From positions 1 to 43,052 of the forward strand of contig JAJDAP010000011.1 in the NCBI GenBank assembly GCA_029261795.1: a stretch of DNA of 43,052 bases, read 5' to 3'. Source of the DNA: Deltaproteobacteria bacterium. Its GTDB lineage: Bacteria > Myxococcota_A > UBA9160 > UBA6930. A program made the translations under genes and the position numbers. The notes beneath the pieces are model-generated. The model was not told the DNA's origin, searched no databases, and saw only the letters and a list, made by a program, of their open reading frames with translations. Below, piece after piece: positions 15,974 through 25,235 of this stretch (position 1 is its first letter; every line of letters begins with the position of its first letter).

Positions 15974-17965
15974 TCAGGGCCGAACGATCTCGAAACTCGG
16001 ATCGAAGTCATCGAACAACCCCCCGAAGCGGGCGAGCGTGAGCGGGTTGCCCGAGAACGCGATGCGGCCCTCCGCCAGCAGTGTCGGCAGGCCATCGCCA
16101 CCGGAAACCATGCCGATGAAGTCGGAACGGCTCAGTTCGAGCGTCAGGTCCGGGTCGGGATGCCGCTTGCCTTCGCGGTAGTGCAGCACGCCGTTCTCGA
16201 CTTCGAGGACCCAACGTTCGCCACGATCGGTGAAGGCGATCTCGAGCACGAGCGGCGTCTCGCCGGCGTCCGGTCCGTTGACGCGGACCGACATGAAATC
16301 GAAGAGCATCTCCGAAGTCATCCCCGAGACGACATCCGAGCTGGCGGTTTGGATCGAGGACTGCGGCGTCACGCCCTCGCGAAGTTCGTGGGCGGCGGTC
16401 AGATAGAAATTCCGCCAGGGCCCGGATTCCGCCTGGTAGCCGAGTTGCTCGAGCGCATCGGCCTGGAGCCAGCGCCCGCGATCGTTCTCGGGCTCCGCGA
16501 AGACCAGGTGATTCATCACCTCCGCGACCCAGCGGTAGTCGCCTGCGGCAAAAGCCGCGCGCCCCTTTCCGATCACGGCTTCGGCACCCCCCATCCACTC
16601 CACATAACGTCGGGCACTCTCGACCGGCGGAAGCGGATCGAGGTTCGCCGGGTTTCCGTCGAACCAGCCGAGGTAGTACTGGTAGGTCGCCTTCGAGTTG
16701 TGGCGGAGCGTCCCGTAGTAGTCACGATTGAACCACTCCTGGTCGAGGCTCTCGGGAAGCTCGATCTCCTCGGCGATCTCGCGCGGCGTCAACCCCTTGT
16801 TGGCGAGCCGCAACGTCTGATCGTGGATGTAGCGATACAGGTCGCGCTGCTTGGCGAGATAGTCGAGGGCCGGCTCGCGGCCCCAGCGCGGCCAGTGATG
16901 GCTACCGAAGACCACCTCGAGATCCGCACCGAACAAGTCGATGGCCTCGTCGAGCCAGCGCGCCCAGTCCTTGCCATTGCGAACCTGAGCGCCGCGCAAG
17001 GTGTAGAGATTGTGCAGCACGCCGTTCGCCTCCTCGGCAGCACAGAACGCCTTCCACTTCGGCAGGTAGAACATCATCTCCGCCGGCGCCTCGGCGTTCG
17101 GCGTGTACTGGAAGATCATCTCGATCCCGTCGATCTCGAAACGCGTTCCCGTGGTTCCGATGATGTCCGTCGGCGCGATCATCGAAACACGTCCGAGCGA
17201 GGTCGCCTTGCCGAGACCCGCATCGACGCGACTCTGCGGTCCGGGCTCGATCAGGCGGCCGAACATGTAGCCTGCGCGACGCGACATGACGTTTCCCGCC
17301 AACACGTTCTCGCTCACCGCGTGGTGCGTGAACCCCTCGGGAGCGAGGATCCGGACAGAACCGTCGGCAACGGCCTCGGGGGTCGTCACGCCCCGAACAC
17401 CACCGAAGTGATCGACGTGGCTATGCGAGTAGATCACGGCCTTCACCGGCCGCTCGCCAAGCTCGCGATTCACCAGCGCGAGTGCCGCCCGGGCAGACTC
17501 GACCGTGATCAGCGGATCGATCACGATCCAACCGGAATCGCCGCGCAGGAACGTGATGTTGGAGAGGTCGTAGCCGCGCACCTGATAGATGCCGTCGACG
17601 ACCTCGAAGAGACCGTGCAGACCGTTCAGCTTGGCCTGTCGCCACAAGCTGGGGTTCACCGTGTCGGGTGCATCGCCGCCGACGAACGCGTAATCCCCCA
17701 TGTCCCAGGCCGTGCTGCCGTCTTCGGCTTCTATCACCAGGGGCTCGGGAGCCGCCAGCCGTCCGCGATTGGCAAGTTCGAAATCGGTTCGATCCCCGAA
17801 CGGAAGCCGTTCCAGCACTTCGGCGTTCGTGTCGCGCGTGAACGTGGTGGCCGGCTTCGGGTCCGGCGAGAGCCCGCCAGGTTCGATTGGCGGCGGAGCC
17901 GCGTCACAGGCCGACAGGAAGGCGGCGGCGCCAACCAGGAAGAAGGGAAGTAGTCGACGAGACAC
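15974..17965 (-). CDS. Lipoprotein alkylsulfatase (SdsA1-type metallo-beta-lactamase fold)
   Basis: A 663-residue secreted or outer-membrane lipoprotein: the signal peptide has a lipobox ending LSAC with C20. The zinc motif HSHVDH sits at 181-186, followed downstream by the family blocks NAEAPAEMMFYLP, AEEANGVLHNLYTLRG and FGSHHWPRWG. These are the landmarks of SdsA1/YjcS-type linear alkylsulfatases, which release sulfate from alkyl sulfates. The dimerisation domain and a C-terminal SCP2-like domain (about 540-663) follow. The start is a GTG with a strong AAGGAGG. The catalytic domain is complete. Anchoring by lipid is inferred from the lipobox; known SdsA1 is a soluble secreted enzyme. Confidence 0.94.
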   Translation of the reverse strand: MSRRLLPFFLVGAAAFLSACDAAPPPIEPGGLSPDPKPATTFTRDTNAEVLERLPFGDRTDFELANRGRLAAPEPLVIEAEDGSTAWDMGDYAFVGGDAPDTVNPSLWRQAKLNGLHGLFEVVDGIYQVRGYDLSNITFLRGDSGWIVIDPLITVESARAALALVNRELGERPVKAVIYSHSHVDHFGGVRGVTTPEAVADGSVRILAPEGFTHHAVSENVLAGNVMSRRAGYMFGRLIEPGPQSRVDAGLGKATSLGRVSMIAPTDIIGTTGTRFEIDGIEMIFQYTPNAEAPAEMMFYLPKWKAFCAAEEANGVLHNLYTLRGAQVRNGKDWARWLDEAIDLFGADLEVVFGSHHWPRWGREPALDYLAKQRDLYRYIHDQTLRLANKGLTPREIAEEIELPESLDQEWFNRDYYGTLRHNSKATYQYYLGWFDGNPANLDPLPPVESARRYVEWMGGAEAVIGKGRAAFAAGDYRWVAEVMNHLVFAEPENDRGRWLQADALEQLGYQAESGPWRNFYLTAAHELREGVTPQSSIQTASSDVVSGMTSEMLFDFMSVRVNGPDAGETPLVLEIAFTDRGERWVLEVENGVLHYREGKRHPDPDLTLELSRSDFIGMVSGGDGLPTLLAEGRIAFSGNPLTLARFGGLFDDFDPSFEIVRP

Positions 17966-18021
17966 GGGACCTCCTTGGCGCGTGTGGCGCCGGGCGATTC
18001 GGAAGGAGCTGGAACCAAGCG

Positions 18022-18855
18022 TTAGTCGCGCACGCCTCGCTTGCCCGCCTCGCGAACCACGTTTGCCGGTTGACCATGAAACGGTCCGGCGCTTCCGCCC
18101 GTCGTCTGGCCAGCATCCACCACGAGCGTATGCCCGGTGACATAGCGGGCTTCGTCGCTTGCGAGGTAGAGGATCGCGGCGGCGATGTCCTCGGGCAAGC
18201 CCGCGATCCCGAGTGGGGACATGCGTTGAATCTCCTTGATGGTCTTATCGGTGGCATCCGGGTCTCCGGCGACGACATCGCTGGTCATCGCCGTCACCGT
18301 GTTCCCGGGTGCCACCGCGTTCACGCGCACGCCGTACTGCGAGAATTCACTGGCGGCAGATTTCGCCAGCCCGACGACACCGTGTTTGGCCATCGTGTAG
18401 ACGTGCGGTCCGAGTCCGCCGATTACCCCGGCCGTGCTCGCCAGCGAAACGATGGAACCCATCCGCCGCGGAACCATCACCCGGCCCGCATGCTTCGTAC
18501 CCAGGAACACGGCACGCGACAAGACCGCCATGGTGGCATCGAACGCCTCGGCGGAGGTCTCCATGATCGATCCAACGGCGCCGACGATCCCGGCATTGTT
18601 CACCATCACATCGAGCTGCCCGAAACCGGCAACGGCATCGTCGACGGCTGCCGCGATATCCGCCTCGTTGGTGACGTCGCATCGCACGAAGCGAGCCGCA
18701 TCACCCAGCGACTTGGCGACCTCCTGGGCCTTATCGGCCTGTAGATCGGCGATGACGACCCTGGCGCCCTCTTCTACGAATCGACGTGCCGTACCTTCGC
18801 CGATTCCGCTGGCCGCACCCGTCACCAGCGCCACCTTGCCGTCCAACCGCGCCAT
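18022..18855 (-). CDS. Short-chain dehydrogenase/reductase
   Basis: A 277-residue classical SDR with the TGAASGIG cofactor loop at 12-19, NNAG at 86-89, and the Y153-x3-K157 pair (YTMAK). A PGNTVTAM segment follows the active site, as in 3-oxoacyl or hydroxysteroid dehydrogenase-like SDRs. ATG 18855 has AGAGGAG about seven bases upstream. Its end lies 56 bases from the alkylsulfatase start on the same strand. The product of alkylsulfatase is an alcohol, so an alcohol dehydrogenase next door makes sense, although the pairing is inference. Confidence 0.92.
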   Translation of the reverse strand: MARLDGKVALVTGAASGIGEGTARRFVEEGARVVIADLQADKAQEVAKSLGDAARFVRCDVTNEADIAAAVDDAVAGFGQLDVMVNNAGIVGAVGSIMETSAEAFDATMAVLSRAVFLGTKHAGRVMVPRRMGSIVSLASTAGVIGGLGPHVYTMAKHGVVGLAKSAASEFSQYGVRVNAVAPGNTVTAMTSDVVAGDPDATDKTIKEIQRMSPLGIAGLPEDIAAAILYLASDEARYVTGHTLVVDAGQTTGGSAGPFHGQPANVVREAGKRGVRD

Positions 18856-18918
18856 GCCCTGCTCCTCTTGTGGTCCGCGATTCTAGAACGCATCGCGGAA
18901 ATGCCCGAATTCGATGCT

Positions 18919-19656
18919 TCAGCTTCCCGCGATCATCGAGCGAAGCACCTCGTCGCGGGTGGTCTCGCTGGTGAGACCCTCCGAAACGACGCGACCCCGC
19001 CGCATCACCACGACGCGATCCGCCAGCTCGAACACGTCGTGGAGATCGTGACTCACGACGAGAATCGCGAGGCCCTCGTCGCGCAATCGACCGATCGCCG
19101 AGGCCACAGCGGCGGTCTCCGCCGGGCCCAGCGCCGCAGTCGGCTCATCCAACACGAGGACGCGCGCGTCGAACAGGAGCGCCCGGGCAAACGCCACGGC
19201 CTGGCGTTGACCGCCGGAGAGGACCCGCACGGGGCTGCGCAGCTGCACGAGTTCGGGATTCACGCGGGCGAGAACCGCTGACCCGTCCCGTTCCATCGCA
19301 TCTTCGTCGAGGCGCCAGAACCACGAAACGATCTCGCGCCCAAGGTAGAGGTTCGCAACCACATCGAGGGGTTCGGCGAGGGCGAGGTCTTGATAGAGGG
19401 TCTCGATCCCGGCCGCGCGCGCGTCGCGCGGATGCCCGAGCGTAACCTGCGCGCCATCGACCAGGATCTGACCGGAATCGATCGGCTCCGCGCCGGACAG
19501 CGCTCGGACGAGCGTCGACTTGCCCGCACCATTGTGCCCGAGCAACCCCACGACCTCGCCAGCCCGCAATTCGAAGCTGACGGCCTCCAACGCCTTTACA
19601 CCACCGAACGCCTTGCTGGCGTTCCGGATTTCGACGCGCGGAGGAACACCACTCAT
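18919..19656 (-). CDS. xylG: Xylose-type ABC importer ATPase, half-size
   Basis: A 245-residue ABC ATPase: Walker A GHNGAGKST at 40-48, Q-loop Q89, signature LSGGQ at 146-150, Walker B VLVLDE around 166-171 and switch His H203. Escherichia coli XylG is about twice as long, with two ABC cassettes; here a single cassette must pair as a homodimer, as in other half-size sugar importers. ATG 19656 overlaps the permease stop by four bases, so the pair is translationally coupled. It is the last gene of a xylF-xylH-xylG-ordered set. The sugar specificity comes from the binding protein rather than from this gene. Confidence 0.93.
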   Translation of the reverse strand: MSGVPPRVEIRNASKAFGGVKALEAVSFELRAGEVVGLLGHNGAGKSTLVRALSGAEPIDSGQILVDGAQVTLGHPRDARAAGIETLYQDLALAEPLDVVANLYLGREIVSWFWRLDEDAMERDGSAVLARVNPELVQLRSPVRVLSGGQRQAVAFARALLFDARVLVLDEPTAALGPAETAAVASAIGRLRDEGLAILVVSHDLHDVFELADRVVVMRRGRVVSEGLTSETTRDEVLRSMIAGS

Positions 19657-20831
19657 AGGCCTCGCCCCCCACGGCTCTGCTGATCGAGCCAGACCGCAAG
19701 GATCAGCACGGCACCCACCGTCACCTGGCGTATCGCACTCGAGACCCCGAGCAGGACCATGCCGTTCTCGAGGCTCTGCATCAAGAGTGCGCCTAGCAAT
19801 GCACCCGCGACGCTTCCGACACCACCAGCCAGCGAAGTGCCACCGATCACGGCAGCCGCGATGGCAGAAAGCTCCGCCAGCGTTCCCATCGAGTTGGTTC
19901 CCGCCCCGAGACGCGCCGTCGTCACGATGCCCCCGATGGCGGCGAGCCCGCCCATCCAGGCAAAGACGCCGAGCCGGACGCGCTGGAGCCGAACCCCTGC
20001 GCGCTCGGTAGCCTCCGCACTCGCCCCAAGCGCGAAGACGTGACGCCCGAAGCGGGTCGCATGCGCGAGGAATGCGGTTCCTGCGGCGACGGCCAGGGCG
20101 ATCAGGACCGGCGCCGGGATTCCCCGCCCCAGCTCGGAGCCTGGCCGCGGAGCCGCATTCATGACGGCCACGAAGCCTACGATTCCCGCAACTTGCAGAA
20201 TTCCCGTTGCGGCATCCCTTGCCCGTGACGGCGGCGCGACACCGTGCGCTCGACTGCGACGACGCGCGCGAACGCGAGCCCCGACCACCAACGCGATACC
20301 GGCGAGACCGAGGGACCAGCTCGCGCCAGGACCCAACGAACCTCGCAGGCCACCGCCCAGCAGCTGATATTCGTCGGCCAGCGGTGCGACGGTCTGTCCG
20401 TCGGTGACCAGGAAGGCCAGGCCCCGAAAGATGAGGAGCCCTGCCAGCGTCACTACGAACGCGGGCACACCGCGCCAGGCCACCCACCAGCCCTGGAACG
20501 CGCCAATGGCGATGCCGACCAAGAGCGCGGCCAGCGCAGCCAGCGGCCATGGCCAGCCGACCCCGAGCGGTGGCTCGGCCTGAAGCCACGCCGCGATCAT
20601 TCCGGTGGCACCGAGCACCGACCCCACCGACAGATCGATCTGGCCGCTCGCGATGACCATCACCATGCCGCTGGCCAGGATCGCCACGACACTGGTCTGG
20701 ACCGCGAGGTTGTAGAGATTGCGGGGCGTCCCGAAGATACCGTCGCTCGCGACGTGGAGGATCACACCTAACATAGAAATCGCCAGGAGCAGTCCGACGA
20801 GGCGCACCCGATCGGGTTCGATCGGCTTCAC
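19653..20831 (-). CDS. xylH: Xylose-type ABC importer permease
   Basis: A 392-residue polytopic inner-membrane protein of the sugar permease family (BPD_transp_2), close in length to E. coli XylH (393). It has about ten hydrophobic segments, the SGQIDLSVGSVLG motif near residues 62-74 and the late IGGTSLAGGVGS block that marks the ribose/xylose permeases. The start is a GTG just ten bases after the xylF stop, so the three genes are surely one transcript. There is no strong ribosome site before it. A hydrophilic arginine-rich loop near 195-210 is unusual in length. Confidence 0.92.
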   Translation of the reverse strand: MKPIEPDRVRLVGLLLAISMLGVILHVASDGIFGTPRNLYNLAVQTSVVAILASGMVMVIASGQIDLSVGSVLGATGMIAAWLQAEPPLGVGWPWPLAALAALLVGIAIGAFQGWWVAWRGVPAFVVTLAGLLIFRGLAFLVTDGQTVAPLADEYQLLGGGLRGSLGPGASWSLGLAGIALVVGARVRARRRSRAHGVAPPSRARDAATGILQVAGIVGFVAVMNAAPRPGSELGRGIPAPVLIALAVAAGTAFLAHATRFGRHVFALGASAEATERAGVRLQRVRLGVFAWMGGLAAIGGIVTTARLGAGTNSMGTLAELSAIAAAVIGGTSLAGGVGSVAGALLGALLMQSLENGMVLLGVSSAIRQVTVGAVLILAVWLDQQSRGGRGL

Positions 20832-20841
20832 CGTGGAGCGT

Positions 20842-21891
20842 TCACTGCTGGGTGTACTCGAGACACACCGGCGGCGGATTCGCCTCGGTTCCGCGGCAGA
20901 CGGTCTCCTTCGGCACCCAACCGGCGTCGACCACGCGTCCGAGCTGCTCGCGCGTCACCGGGAGCGGCTCGAGCAAGATGGCATCCACGGCGAGCCCGCG
21001 CGGGCCCTTGTCCCAACGAACCGCACCTTCGAGCGAGGCAGGCGCCTTGCCCTCCCGGAGCGCCAGCGCCACGCGGGCCGCGCGCCGCCCGAGGGCACGG
21101 GCGTCCTTCCAGACGCTGACGGCCTGCGTGCCGCGCGCGACGCGCGCCAGGGCAGCGTGGTCGCCGTCCTGTCCAGAGACCGGAACACCCTGGATCCCGG
21201 CACCCGCCAAGGCAGCCGCGACCCCGCCAGCCATCCCGTCGTTCGAGCAGACGACAGCATCGATGCGCCCCTGGTTCGCCGTCAGCAGCTGCTCCATGAT
21301 GCGCTGGGCGAGTTCTGGCAACCAACCGTCCACGTACTGCTCGCCGACGTTCTCGATCTCGCCGGCCGCGATGGCCGGCCCGAGCACATCGAGCTGCCCT
21401 TGATGAACGAATTCGCTATTCGGGTCCTGGGCCGAGCCCTTGATGAAGACATAGCGTCCGCGCGGGACCAGTTCCTGGATCGCGCGCGCCTGGAGTCGTC
21501 CCACCTCGCGATTGTCGAAGGAGAGATAGAAGACACCGGGTTGCTCGATCAAGCGGTCGTAGGCGATCACGGGCACGCCGGCAGCGCGGGCCAGCATCAC
21601 GGCGGGCACCAACGCATCCGCGTCCTGGGCGACCACGATCAGGACCTCGGCGCCTCGCGTGAGCAGGCTCTCGATGTCGGCAATCTGCTTCTCGCTCGAA
21701 CTCTGGGCATCCGCCGAGAGGTAGCGAGCACCGCCAGCCTCGAGGGCTTCACGCAGCGCGGCCTCGTCGGTCTTCCAGCGCTCCTCCTGGAAGTTCGACC
21801 AACTGACGCCCACGATCGGCTCCGCGTCAGCGTCAGGGGCGATGACAAGGAGAGCGATCACGACGAGCAGGCGGGCGTTCGAATGGTGCAC
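20842..21891 (-). CDS. xylF: D-xylose-type periplasmic binding protein
   Basis: A 349-residue type I periplasmic sugar-binding protein. A signal peptide (about 1-23, cleavage after ADA) is followed by mature sequence that tracks E. coli XylF block by block: [86 protein letters not shown] and [12 protein letters not shown]. This is unusually close agreement for such a distant host, so D-xylose or a near pentose is the likely ligand. The start is GTG at 21891. No xylA, xylB or XylR-type regulator lies in the window. Confidence 0.93.
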   Translation of the reverse strand: MHHSNARLLVVIALLVIAPDADAEPIVGVSWSNFQEERWKTDEAALREALEAGGARYLSADAQSSSEKQIADIESLLTRGAEVLIVVAQDADALVPAVMLARAAGVPVIAYDRLIEQPGVFYLSFDNREVGRLQARAIQELVPRGRYVFIKGSAQDPNSEFVHQGQLDVLGPAIAAGEIENVGEQYVDGWLPELAQRIMEQLLTANQGRIDAVVCSNDGMAGGVAAALAGAGIQGVPVSGQDGDHAALARVARGTQAVSVWKDARALGRRAARVALALREGKAPASLEGAVRWDKGPRGLAVDAILLEPLPVTREQLGRVVDAGWVPKETVCRGTEANPPPVCLEYTQQ

Positions 21892-21944
21892 GGCCGGCTA
21901 GTGTGGCCTTGCGGACCCGCGATCTCAACTTCCACGGATCCGGT

Positions 21945-22637
21945 ATGCTTCGGGCTCGCCCGCGGAGAACAAACCCCGTCAACTCCAATCGAACACGACT
22001 GCTCGTCGTGATCGGTCTCGTCTCTCTCGTAGGCGTCGGCTGGTACGTCGGATTCTTCGAACGGTTCGGTGCCGAAACCGTCGAGGGATGGATTCGTGAC
22101 GCCGGCCCCTGGGGCCCGGTATTCTACGTCGGCTTGTTCACGCTGCTCGAATCGTTCGGCGTCCCTGGCATCGTGTTCGTCGTGCCTGGCGGCCTGGTGT
22201 GGAACTGGCCCACCCTCTTCCTGCTGACCTGGGCTGGGGCAACCGGCGCTGCCGTGACCGGCTTCTGGTTCGCGCGCACCCTGGGACGAGATTGGGTCGA
22301 GCGTCGGCTCTCCGACCGTGCACGCATGTACGACGATGAGCTTGCGGCCAACGGGCTCCGCACGGTCATCACGATCCGCCTGCTGTTTTTCATCGCACCC
22401 TGGGCGCACTGGCTGCTTGGGCTATCCCGTGTCGGTTTCCGGGACTATCTGCTCGGCACGATCGTCGGCCTGGCACCGATGATGGCGCTCTTCACCTGGT
22501 TCGGCGGCAACATCGTCGCCTGGATCGAGGAGCGTCCACTGTTGGCGACGCTCGGCGTCCTGGTTGCCATCGCGGTCATCACCTTCGCGGCGCGGCGCTT
22601 CAACGCTTCGGTCGAGGCCCGAGCGAACCCGAGCTAG
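21945..22637 (+). CDS. VTT-domain (TVP38/TMEM64, DedA-like) membrane protein
   Basis: About 230 residues. A first TM near residues 18-36 is followed by the VTT (SNARE-associated) domain with VPGIVFVVPGGLVW, a GATGAAVTGFWFARTLG helix and a WVERRL amphipathic segment, then two or more C-terminal TMs. DedA-superfamily proteins act in membrane homeostasis, some as lipid flippases for undecaprenyl phosphate or phosphatidylethanolamine. ATG 21945 is used; a GTG at 21903 is also in frame but adds unconserved residues. It is divergent from xylF, with just 53 bases between the starts. Confidence 0.88.
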   Translation: MLRARPRRTNPVNSNRTRLLVVIGLVSLVGVGWYVGFFERFGAETVEGWIRDAGPWGPVFYVGLFTLLESFGVPGIVFVVPGGLVWNWPTLFLLTWAGATGAAVTGFWFARTLGRDWVERRLSDRARMYDDELAANGLRTVITIRLLFFIAPWAHWLLGLSRVGFRDYLLGTIVGLAPMMALFTWFGGNIVAWIEERPLLATLGVLVAIAVITFAARRFNASVEARANPS

Positions 22638-22684
22638 GCATGCCGGGGTGGCGACGGTGGCCACGCCCGATGCACACTCGCGTC

Positions 22685-23482
22685 ATGCCCTTTACCCAGC
22701 TACGCGGACTTCGCTTCTACTACGAGCGGGAAGGCAGCGGCACCCGGCTGCTCTACTTCAATGGCTCCGGTGGTGACCTGCGCAAGAAACCGGGCCCGAT
22801 GATCTCTCCACTCGCAGGCGAGTTCGAAGTGCTCTGCCACGATCAGCGCGGACTCGGCCAGACGGATCGACCCGACCTCGCCTACACCATGGCCGACTAC
22901 GCGGAAGACGCCGCGGCACTCCTCGACGACCAGGGCTGGGAGCGCTGCCACGTGATGGGCGTCTCCTTCGGCGGAATGGTGGCGCAGGAGTTCGCGCTCC
23001 GATTCCCCGAGCGCGTAGTCAGACTCGTGCTCATCTGCACGTCGAGCGGCGGCGCCGGGAAGCCCTCCTACCCCCTACACACACTCGGGGATCTCCCGGC
23101 GGAAGAGCGCGGGACCCGCGCGCTCGAACTCGCAGACATGCGAATGGACGCCGCCTGGCGCGCAGCGAATCCCGACAAGCTGGAGACCGTGCTTGCCGTC
23201 ATGGCCGGCAACGATCCTGGCGCCGGCGAACCCGGCCGCGAGATCGGTGCGCGCCGGCAACTCGAGGCGCGCCGGGACCACGATACCTACGAGCGGCTGC
23301 CCGCGATCAGCGCCCCGACGTTCTGCTGCGGCGGGCGCTACGACGGCATCGCCCCGCCCGCGAACATGGAGGCCATCGCAGCCCAGATCCCGAACGCCCG
23401 GCTCGAGTTCTTCGAGGGCGGCCACCTCTTCTTGATGCAGGACCCGAAGGCATTCCAGCGGATCGGCGAATTCCTGGCTTGA
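22685..23482 (+). CDS. Alpha/beta hydrolase-fold protein
   Basis: A 265-residue alpha/beta hydrolase with the nucleophile elbow GVSFGGM, a YFNGSGGD oxyanion-side strand, CHDQRGLGQTDRP and a late GGHLFLM containing the catalytic His; an Asp is available in the GRYDGIAPP turn. ATG 22685 (MPFTQLRG) is preferred; in-frame ATGs at 22640 and 22670 would only add arginine-rich residues. It follows the VTT protein on the same strand at 47 bases. The family includes esterases, haloperoxidases and C-C hydrolases; substrate cannot be given. Confidence 0.9.
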   Translation: MPFTQLRGLRFYYEREGSGTRLLYFNGSGGDLRKKPGPMISPLAGEFEVLCHDQRGLGQTDRPDLAYTMADYAEDAAALLDDQGWERCHVMGVSFGGMVAQEFALRFPERVVRLVLICTSSGGAGKPSYPLHTLGDLPAEERGTRALELADMRMDAAWRAANPDKLETVLAVMAGNDPGAGEPGREIGARRQLEARRDHDTYERLPAISAPTFCCGGRYDGIAPPANMEAIAAQIPNARLEFFEGGHLFLMQDPKAFQRIGEFLA

Positions 23483-23540
23483 ACCGATCCCCGGCGGGCC
23501 CCGTAACACGCCCGAAACCGAACGGAGGCCTCGTCGCATC

Positions 23541-23933
23541 TTGAGCAACGACACCCACAGCAAGCTGATCGGCTACGGCTTGTGGATCTTCGGATTTACC
23601 GGCGCGCACCGCTTCTACTACGGCAGGCCGATCTCGGGCACCGTGTGGTTCTGCACCTTGGGACTGCTCGGTATCGGCTGGCTGATCGACTTCTTCCTGA
23701 TCCCGTCGATGGACCGGGAAGCGGATCTGCGTTTCAGCGACGGACCGGTGGACTACTCGGTGGCGTGGCTGCTGCAGACCTTCGCCGGGATCTTTGGCTT
23801 GCACCGCATGTACATCGGCAAGTGGCTCTCGGGGCTGCTCTACCTGGTAACAGGAGGCCTGCTCGGCATCGGTTGGCTCTACGATTTCTGGACGCTCAAC
23901 GACCAGATCACCGTCATCAACGCCCGCGCCTAA
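23541..23933 (+). CDS. Tandem TM2-domain membrane protein
   Basis: A 130-residue protein with two TM2 domains in a row. Each has a G-A/L-H-R-F/M-Y-x-G turn followed by two hydrophobic helices and a GIGWL(I/Y)DF exit: GAHRFYYG at about residues 18-25 and GLHRMYIG at about 86-93. Single TM2 domains are common in small bacterial membrane proteins; the doubled form suggests internal duplication. The start is a TTG with GGAGG about twelve bases upstream. Its stop shares bases with the convergent LLM gene (CTAA at 23930-23933). Function of the family in bacteria is unknown. Confidence 0.88.
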   Translation: MSNDTHSKLIGYGLWIFGFTGAHRFYYGRPISGTVWFCTLGLLGIGWLIDFFLIPSMDREADLRFSDGPVDYSVAWLLQTFAGIFGLHRMYIGKWLSGLLYLVTGGLLGIGWLYDFWTLNDQITVINARA

Positions 23934-24814
23934 CGTCGATCCAAGATCTCCGCAACGCGCTCCACCTCGGCGATCTCGGCGGTGGCCGGCACCAGGAACA
24001 TCTCCTCGCAGCCTGCTGCCTCGAGATGGTCGATCGCCTCCCGAACGGCGTCCGGAGAACTCCGCGTCATCTGGCTGGCCATCGCTCGGGCCGGCCCTTC
24101 TCCGAAGATCGAGAGATAGTCGTAGACGTACTCCCGGAGCTTCACTTCGGAATCCTGTTTCGCCAGCGAGTACCAGAAGCCGCCGATCCGACGCGGTGCC
24201 CGGCTCCGCTTGGCGTCGGTCCATGCCGTGTCGGCCATCCCGAGCAGGCGCTCGATCTCGGCCTGCTCTCCGTTGCCACTCCACACGTAGACCCCGTCCG
24301 CCCAACGCGCCGCCCGGGTCATGGCCTTCGGTCCCATCACGCCGGCGTGGATCGGCGGTCCGCCAGCCTTGAGCGGTTTCGGTCCGACCGGATCGGCGCC
24401 CTCGAACGGCGGCTCGCCGCGCCAGATCCGTCGCATCTCGGCCACCTGATCGTCCATGCGCGAATGGCGGCGTTCGAACGATGCGCCCACCGCGCGATAA
24501 TCGGCCTCGCGGCCGCCGACGCCCACGGTGACCTCCACTCGTCCGCCGGAGAGGACGTCCAGCGTCGCGATCTCCTTGGCAGCGCGAACCGCGTCGTGCA
24601 TCGGCAGCACGTAGAGGGAAGGCACGATGCGAACGCGCTCGGTCACGGCGGCGGCGGCGGCTAGCACCCCGCGCATATCAACGGTCGGGCCGGTGATCCG
24701 CTCTCCGCAGGAGAGGCTCTCGAAGGGGCCGGCGTCGATGGCTCGCGCCCAGCCGAGAAGGTCGTCCCGGCCGAGCCCTTCTTTCATGTAGGGAAGACAG
24801 ATTCCGTAGTCCAT
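23930..24814 (-). CDS. LLM-class (probably F420-dependent) oxidoreductase
   Basis: A 294-residue luciferase-like TIM-barrel protein. It starts MDYGICLPYMKEG, and has VRIVPSLYVLPMHDAVRAAKEIATLDVLSGGRVE broken across beta strand and helix, then VTVGVGGREADYRAVGASFERR, a block typical of LLM proteins that use F420 rather than flavin. A later GVMGPKAMTRAARWADGVY strand-helix also fits. F420 use is inferred from family resemblance; no F420 biosynthesis gene is in the window. No clear ribosome site is seen before ATG 24814. The stop interlocks with that of the TM2 gene. Confidence 0.9.
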   Translation of the reverse strand: MDYGICLPYMKEGLGRDDLLGWARAIDAGPFESLSCGERITGPTVDMRGVLAAAAAVTERVRIVPSLYVLPMHDAVRAAKEIATLDVLSGGRVEVTVGVGGREADYRAVGASFERRHSRMDDQVAEMRRIWRGEPPFEGADPVGPKPLKAGGPPIHAGVMGPKAMTRAARWADGVYVWSGNGEQAEIERLLGMADTAWTDAKRSRAPRRIGGFWYSLAKQDSEVKLREYVYDYLSIFGEGPARAMASQMTRSSPDAVREAIDHLEAAGCEEMFLVPATAEIAEVERVAEILDRR

Positions 24815-24854
24815 CGGGGCAGACTAGCGGAGGTTTGCCCTCGACAGGGGTCGC

Positions 24855-25235
24855 TCAGACCGTCGGCTCGACCGGATGCCGAACGAAGCGATAGAGCGAC
24901 GAGTCGAACAACTCCGGCGGATCGTACGGTACTCCCTGCACATAACGACTCACCTGCTTCAACCCGAACAAGTCCGCGTGGTCGATGACGAACGTCGTAA
25001 GGAGCATGAGCCCGAAGCCGAGCAGCGAGACGACCAGCAGCAGCGGCCCCGCCCAGCCGAACAGCATCAACAGCGCCAGGTCGATGACAACGGCCTGGGC
25101 CACCCCGACGGTGGGGCCGCGGTCCACCGTCGAGGCCAGGAACCCGTTCTCGACGAAAGCTACCAGCCAGACCAGGCTGGCCAGCGCCGCCGCGTAAGCG
25201 GCAAATCCGTAGGCCCGTGCGATGCTGCGATTCAT
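24855..25235 (-). pseudogene. NnrU/MddA-like membrane methyltransferase with internal deletion and short C-terminus
   Basis: A 126-residue reading frame with an intact ribosome site (GGAGG about five bases before ATG 25235). The N-terminal part (SIARAYGFAAYAAALASL ... VVIDLALLMLFG, about 4-60) and the later LTTFVIDHADLFGLKQV and LYRFVRHP segments match the methanethiol S-methyltransferase/NnrU family, whose members run to about 250 residues. Between DLALLMLFG and the next helix, roughly 55 residues that would include the conserved QHS block are absent. After RHP the frame stops within six residues, so the C-terminal helices are missing too. The frame is uninterrupted, so this is either a decayed gene or a shortened derivative. 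Confidence 0.75.

Noticed and set aside
15941..17953. A plus-strand open frame of about 670 codons opposite the alkylsulfatase
   Set aside because: Shadow of a gene with signal peptide, zinc motif and strong ribosome site; the antisense product has no family blocks.
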